A stretch of 9,253 nt of DNA, taken from positions 1 through 9,253 of the forward strand of contig CAIMDR010000113.1 of assembly GCA_903839795.1 (NCBI GenBank). Reading direction: 5' to 3'. Position numbers and translations under genes: made by a program. Every line of letters begins with the position of its first letter. The first letter of the stretch is position 1. The stretch is from an uncultured Methylococcaceae bacterium (lineage in GTDB: Bacteria > Pseudomonadota > Gammaproteobacteria > Methylococcales > Methylomonadaceae). Positions 6,311 through 9,253 of the stretch are shown piece after piece. The notes under the pieces were generated by a model. The model was given only the letters and a program-made list of their open reading frames with translations. It had not been told where the DNA came from and ran no database searches.

Positions 6311-6693
6311 TTCACCACGAAGACACAACGAACAACAAATGCCGGTCGGGGTTTGCAACCCCGACCGAAACGTTTTAAAATCTCAATAACGTTAAAAAAC
6401 GTAAGTAACGGGGTTATAAACCCCGTCACGCCTCAGGATAAAAGCATAATTTAATTCAATATTCACCACGAAGACACGAAGAACACGAAGAAAAAAAGAC
6501 CAAGAAAAATGTCGTGTCTTCGTGGCGATAATCTTTTTATTAATCGCTACAAACAAGTCGGGGGGTGAATGCTTCGACTTGCCAGGTAAGGTTAAGCTGC
6601 CACTCAGTCAGGCTTTATCCACGAAAACTTCAAGTTTTTTCTTCGTGTCCTTCGTGTCTTCGTGGTGAATATCTTTTCTTCGTGGTGATAATC
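6311..6693. repeat. Repeat cluster filling the hslR-tusE intergenic region
   Basis: No gene is supported between 6300 and 6706. The region holds four blocks of the CACCACGAAGACACGAAG family: a degenerate forward copy (6311-6330); a forward copy extended with AACACGAAG (6462-6490) facing a reverse copy (6512-6525); a reverse double copy (6641-6669); and a truncated reverse copy (6677-6691). A degenerate forward copy at 6618-6633 faces the 6641 block. Two GC-rich hairpins lie at 6343-6367 and 6408-6426. Facing pairs would fold into long stems in RNA from either convergent gene, so the cluster may protect both 3' ends or terminate transcription. Confidence 0.85.
6343..6426. repeat. Two consecutive GC-rich hairpins
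   Basis: The first has perfect 11-bp arms CGGTCGGGGTT (6343-6353) and AACCCCGACCG (6357-6367) with a 3-base loop. The second has perfect 8-bp arms ACGGGGTT (6408-6415) and AACCCCGT (6419-6426), also with a 3-base loop. They share the GGGGTT/AACCCC core, so they look like two copies of one palindromic element. Neither is followed by a clear T-run. They could still slow decay or readthrough of the hslR message. Confidence 0.7.
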
Positions 6694-6723
6694 TTTTTAT
6701 AAATATCTACAAGCAAGTCGGTG
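6517..6723. repeat. Direct duplication of the tusE 3' end and flank, 160 bp apart
   Basis: The segment 6521-6563 closely matches 6681-6723 (CGTGGYGATAATCTTTTTAT, then CTACAARCAAGTCGG), at a constant offset of 160 bp. The right copy contains the stop codon and last five codons of tusE. The left copy keeps a readable remnant of that tail (PPTCL and stop on the minus strand) with no gene attached. Repeat material occupies the space between, as if a roughly 160-bp segment was inserted or duplicated at the end of tusE. Confidence 0.65.
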
Positions 6724-7039
6724 GTTTAGGCAGTCCTGCCAACTTGCAGGCATACTTTAACGGGCCGTCCGGAAATAATTTATGCAAATACCGGCTATTG
6801 TCTTTGTCCTCGCCTAAGGTTTTGGCAATGGCTTTGGTAAATACGCGGGCATTCGGCAAGTGTTTAAATTGCTGATAATAATGCCGAATAAACAACATAA
6901 TTTCCCAATGTGCGTCAGTTAACGTAATATGATTAAGTTCCGCTAATTGCTGTGCAACGGCTTCATTCCAGTCCGCTGATTTAACTAAAAAACCCTGATC
7001 GGTCGTCTCCAAGCTAGTTTTTTCAACCATCAAGACCAT
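6707..7039 (-). CDS. tusE: TusE/DsrC family sulfur relay protein with both C-terminal cysteines
   Basis: A 110-residue DsrC/TusE protein. Conserved stretches are DQGFLVKSADWNE (14-26), HWEIMLFIRHYYQQF (44-58), NSRYLHKLFPDGP (81-93) and the C-terminal arm KLAGLPKPPTCL. TusE takes persulfide from the TusBCD complex and delivers it to MnmA for 2-thiolation of U34 in tRNA. The penultimate Cys109 is the catalytic cysteine of the family. A second cysteine, Cys98, lies exactly 11 residues earlier, where DsrC has its partner cysteine and E. coli TusE has threonine. The length lacks any insertion relative to TusE. The protein could be a bona fide TusE or a DsrC-like carrier for sulfur oxidation. The first ATG overlaps the tusB end by 10 bp; an ATG three codons later (7028-7030) overlaps the tusB TGA by one base and is equally possible. 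Confidence 0.92.
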   Translation of the reverse strand: MVLMVEKTSLETTDQGFLVKSADWNEAVAQQLAELNHITLTDAHWEIMLFIRHYYQQFKHLPNARVFTKAIAKTLGEDKDNSRYLHKLFPDGPLKYACKLAGLPKPPTCL

Positions 7040-7320
7040 GATTGAATCACCGGATTTTTAACGGTCAAATTGACCAACTCCGCATAGTCGATGACTTCAA
7101 TACCGCTAACTAATTCAGCAGTACCAATGCCTCTCGCTTCAATATCATCACCTAAAACATAAAGACGATTAACGGTAAGTAACTGCATTAAAACGCCGCA
7201 TAAACTGCCTTTTTTCAGGATGCGCAGCGCTGCATTTTCAAGAAAAACCACATCATCCCCTGAATCAATGCGTTCCAGAATTGCATTATCAATGGGCGAC
7301 TGGAAAATAAAGTGTAGCAT
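7030..7320 (-). CDS. tusB: Sulfurtransferase complex subunit TusB (DsrH)
   Basis: The 96-residue product starts MLHFIFQSP and ends DYAELVNLTVKNPVIQSWS, the opening and closing signatures of TusB/DsrH. LLTVNRLYVLGDDIEARGI (47-65) is the central strand-loop of the fold. With TusC and TusD it forms a hexamer that passes sulfur from TusA to TusE. No tusC or tusD is found here: the gene directly upstream is an SMR exporter. The only cysteine, Cys41, is not at the DsrH Cys20 position. The ATG is one base after the sugE stop and the gene overlaps tusE, so the three genes are almost certainly one coupled transcript. Confidence 0.9.
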   Translation of the reverse strand: MLHFIFQSPIDNAILERIDSGDDVVFLENAALRILKKGSLCGVLMQLLTVNRLYVLGDDIEARGIGTAELVSGIEVIDYAELVNLTVKNPVIQSWS

Positions 7321-7321
7321 G

Positions 7322-7642
7322 TCACTGACTGTCCGTTAATTTAAGCCCGACAATTCCGGCAATCACAAAAGTAATGGACACCAACCGATACCAATCGATT
7401 GATTCTTTAAATAAAATGATACCCAATATAGCCACACCTACCGCTCCCATGCCCGTCCAAACCGCATACGCCGTTCCGAGTGGTAGTGTTTTGAGCGCCA
7501 ACATTAACAAACCAAAACTGCCAACTGCTGATATCGCAGTGACTATGCTGGGCAAAAGCTTGGTAAAGCCTTCGTTATATTTAAGACTTAAAGCAAAGAT
7601 TATTTCTATAAACCCCGCAGAAAACAAAAGCAACCACGCCAT
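7322..7642 (-). CDS. sugE: SMR family exporter, SugE/Gdx (guanidinium exporter) type
   Basis: With the ATG at 7640-7642 the protein has 106 residues, the usual SMR length. That ATG has a strong AGGAGA ribosome site; a TTG 24 bases further up is a less likely start. Four hydrophobic helices lie at about 2-20, 30-50, 57-77 and 85-102. The essential SMR glutamate is Glu13 (FIEIIFALSLKY). GTAYAVWTGMGAVG (56-69) is the SugE/Gdx signature and argues against an EmrE-type polydrug pump. Gdx proteins exchange guanidinium for protons as dual-topology dimers. Position 16, Trp in most Gdx proteins, is Phe here, while Ser42, Tyr59 and Trp62 are kept, so specificity could differ. No guanidine riboswitch is evident upstream. 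It is the first gene of the set with tusB and tusE, divergent from xseA. Confidence 0.88.
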   Translation of the reverse strand: MAWLLLFSAGFIEIIFALSLKYNEGFTKLLPSIVTAISAVGSFGLLMLALKTLPLGTAYAVWTGMGAVGVAILGIILFKESIDWYRLVSITFVIAGIVGLKLTDSQ

Positions 7643-7658
7643 TAACACTCTCCTTTCT

Positions 7659-7687
7659 TTGTGCAAAAAATAGTGATATTTTACAAT
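7659..7687 (+). promoter_or_regulatory. Candidate sigma70 promoter for xseA
   Basis: TTGTGC (7659-7664) and TACAAT (7682-7687) are separated by 17 bp, predicting a start near 7694 and a leader of about 36 bases. It is the best-spaced pair in the 87-bp gap between the divergent sugE and xseA genes. It overlaps the leader of the minus-strand sugE message, so the two promoters probably interfere. Confidence 0.5.
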
Positions 7688-7729
7688 ACTCCAGCCAATA
7701 ACCCAGCACTCAATCTTTAATAACCAGCA

Positions 7730-9082
7730 ATGAATAGCCCATCAACGCCTGCACAGCGCACTATACTAACTGTTTCACAGCTTAACCGGGCAACCAGTCG
7801 CTTACTCGACGAGCATTTTCTGAGTGTATTGGTCGAAGGCGAAATCTCCAACTTAAGTGCCCCCTCTTCCGGCCATCTCTATTTTTCTCTAAAAGATGCC
7901 AATGCCCAAGTACGTTGCGCCCTATTTAAAACCCAACAACGCCGACTGGGATTTAAACCGGAAAACGGTAAACACGTCATCGTTAAAGCCCAAGTCAGTT
8001 TGTACGAGCCCAGAGGTGATTTCCAGCTCATTGTCGAACAGCTTGAAGAAGCCGGTGACGGTGCTTTACGAAGAGCCTTTGATGCCTTAAAGCTAAAACT
8101 GTCAGAAGAAGGTTTGTTTGATACTGCCAACAAACAAAAGCTCCCTGCCCTACCCTACACCATCGGCGTCATCACTTCGCCTTCTGGCGCGGCTATCCGG
8201 GATATTCTGACGGTATTAAGACGACGTTTTTCAGCTGTGTCGGTTATTATTTATCCCGTTGCTGTCCAAGGCGATAATGCTAAATATGAAATTACCAAAG
8301 CCATCGCCTTGGCTAACGAACAGCAGCAATGCGATGTACTTATTTTAGGACGGGGCGGTGGATCGCTGGAAGATCTTTGGGCGTTTAATGAAGAAATGGT
8401 GGCGCGTGCCATCTTCGCCAGTACTATCCCTATCATCTCAGCCGTAGGACACGAAACAGACGTGACTATTGCCGATTTTGTCGCTGATTTACGCGCCGCA
8501 ACACCGTCAGCAGCCGCAGAACATGCCGTTCCGGATCAACAGGCGTGGCTGTCCCGGTTTGTACAATTGGAGACACGATTTAATCAACTGCTACAGCGTA
8601 AATTAAGCCAAAAACAACAAGCCTTCGCGTGGTTAAGCAAGCGTTTGCAACAGCAACATCCCGGCCAGAAACTGGCAAGAAATGCACAACGCCTGGACGA
8701 ACTTGAATTAAGACTGACTCAGGCCATGCACACAAAAATCCACCGCAATCAAAGTCGTGTTGAAGCCAAAATCGCCCAATTATGGCAACACAATCCAGCC
8801 GTAACCATTAACAACTATCAACAAAAACAAGACTATTTAAGTAAACGTCTGATGACTGTCATCTGCCACAAACTGGAAAACCTTAATCAACAGCTATTAA
8901 ATGTCAGCCAAACATTACATGCAGTCAGTCCATTGGCAACCCTTAACCGTGGCTATGCGCTGGTTATTAAACAACCATCAGGACAACTCATCCGTTCCAC
9001 AGAACAGCTAAAGCCCGGCGATATAGTAGAAACACGTCTCGCCGAAGGTCGCTTTACCAGTGAAATTAAAAAATTGGTGTAG
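7730..9082 (+). CDS. xseA: Exodeoxyribonuclease VII large subunit XseA
   Basis: A full-length 450-residue XseA (E. coli 456). Residues about 12-110 form the OB-fold that binds single-stranded DNA (LTVSQLNRATSRLL, VEGEISNLSAPSSGHLYFSL). The catalytic domain follows, with GVITSPSGAAIRDIL (146-160, Asp158), LGRGGGSLEDLWAF (206-219, Arg208) and SAVGHETDVTIADF (237-250, His241 and Asp244). These match the E. coli active-site residues Asp155, Arg205, His238 and Asp241. Residues about 270-400 are the long coiled-coil that carries XseB subunits, and the C-terminus has LATLNRGYALV. With XseB it trims single-stranded DNA in both directions during mismatch repair. xseB is not adjacent. There is no obvious ribosome site before the ATG, but the N-terminus fits homologues. 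A repeat array begins about 20 bp after the stop. Confidence 0.96.
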   Translation: MNSPSTPAQRTILTVSQLNRATSRLLDEHFLSVLVEGEISNLSAPSSGHLYFSLKDANAQVRCALFKTQQRRLGFKPENGKHVIVKAQVSLYEPRGDFQLIVEQLEEAGDGALRRAFDALKLKLSEEGLFDTANKQKLPALPYTIGVITSPSGAAIRDILTVLRRRFSAVSVIIYPVAVQGDNAKYEITKAIALANEQQQCDVLILGRGGGSLEDLWAFNEEMVARAIFASTIPIISAVGHETDVTIADFVADLRAATPSAAAEHAVPDQQAWLSRFVQLETRFNQLLQRKLSQKQQAFAWLSKRLQQQHPGQKLARNAQRLDELELRLTQAMHTKIHRNQSRVEAKIAQLWQHNPAVTINNYQQKQDYLSKRLMTVICHKLENLNQQLLNVSQTLHAVSPLATLNRGYALVIKQPSGQLIRSTEQLKPGDIVETRLAEGRFTSEIKKLV

Positions 9083-9101
9083 GATTAAAATAGCTCAGAA
9101 T

Positions 9102-9253
9102 ATTCACCACAAAGACACGCTAAATTAGCCCAAAAATATTCACCACGAAGACACGAAGAACACGAAGAACACGAAGAACACGAAGAACACGAAGAACACG
9201 AAGAACACGAAGAACACGAAGAACACGAAGAACACGAAGAACACGAAGAACAC
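9102..9253. repeat. 9-bp tandem array growing out of a CACCACGAAGACACGAAG repeat
   Basis: A degenerate repeat copy (9102-9119) is followed by an intact one beginning ATTCACCACGAAG at 9138. From 9151 to the window end the unit ACACGAAGA repeats perfectly about 11.4 times (103 bases), with no mismatch, and runs off the edge. Perfect identity points to recent expansion by replication slippage. The 9-bp period keeps an open frame on both strands, but nothing suggests translation here. Confidence 0.95.

Noticed and set aside
7643..7666. Longer SMR protein starting at TTG (adds MHKERRVL)
   Set aside because: A strong AGGAGA site is correctly spaced for the ATG at 7642 and would lie inside the longer coding region. 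The 106-residue form matches SMR family length.
7643..7729. Guanidine riboswitch upstream of the SugE/Gdx gene
   Set aside because: The gap is only 87 bp. I see neither paired hairpins with ACGR loops nor a ykkC-like structure on the minus strand.
9102..9253. CRISPR array
   Set aside because: The unit is 9 bp with no spacers, and there are no cas genes. It is a simple tandem repeat.

Overview
The window looks like chromosomal DNA of a free-living gammaproteobacterium, with moderate GC. IspH, TrhP (YegQ), Hsp15, RraA-type, TusB/TusE and XseA proteins all read as gammaproteobacterial. The mix of sulfide-oxidation genes and many short palindromic intergenic repeats fits a methanotroph of the Methylococcales or a relative. 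That placement is an impression from protein and repeat character, not the result of a search.

Layout. Positions 1-2402 (minus strand) hold a sulfide-oxidation module: a persulfide dioxygenase-rhodanese fusion (1166-2251), then a type II sulfide:quinone oxidoreductase (17-907) that is cut by an in-frame TGA just before its second FAD-binding motif. Upstream of the module is a near-consensus sigma54 promoter (2386-2402), and behind it a phased cluster of TGTTTCA/TGAAACA sites (2464-2522). Together they look like a classic enhancer-dependent control region. A 45-residue DUF2897-like membrane protein (2637-2774, minus) is divergent from trhP (2857-4200, plus); a perfect 25-bp palindrome lies between them and covers the predicted trhP -10 box. 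An RraA-like protein (4433-4918), ispH (4955-5914) and hslR (5904-6299, overlapping ispH) follow on the plus strand. A repeat-filled stretch (6300-6706) separates hslR from the convergent minus-strand set sugE-tusB-tusE (7642-6707). xseA (7730-9082) diverges from sugE. The window ends in a perfect 9-bp tandem array.

How the genes work together. SQR would oxidise sulfide to protein-bound or glutathione persulfide; the dioxygenase domain would oxidise GSSH to sulfite, and the rhodanese domain would move sulfane sulfur between glutathione and thiosulfate/sulfite. TusB and TusE belong to the sulfur relay for tRNA 2-thiouridine. Here TusE carries both C-terminal cysteines of DsrC, so it may also act as a general sulfur carrier. 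TrhP modifies the same tRNA wobble position class. IspH and TrhP are Fe-S enzymes. XseA, Hsp15 and the SMR exporter are housekeeping or stress functions.

The intergenic regions are crowded with at least five kinds of palindromic or tandem repeat. The commonest is built on CACCACGAAGACACGAAG and sits in three separate gene gaps. The strongest leads are the sigma54 control region of the sulfide module, the nonsense codon in the SQR gene, and the DsrC-like cysteine pair in TusE.
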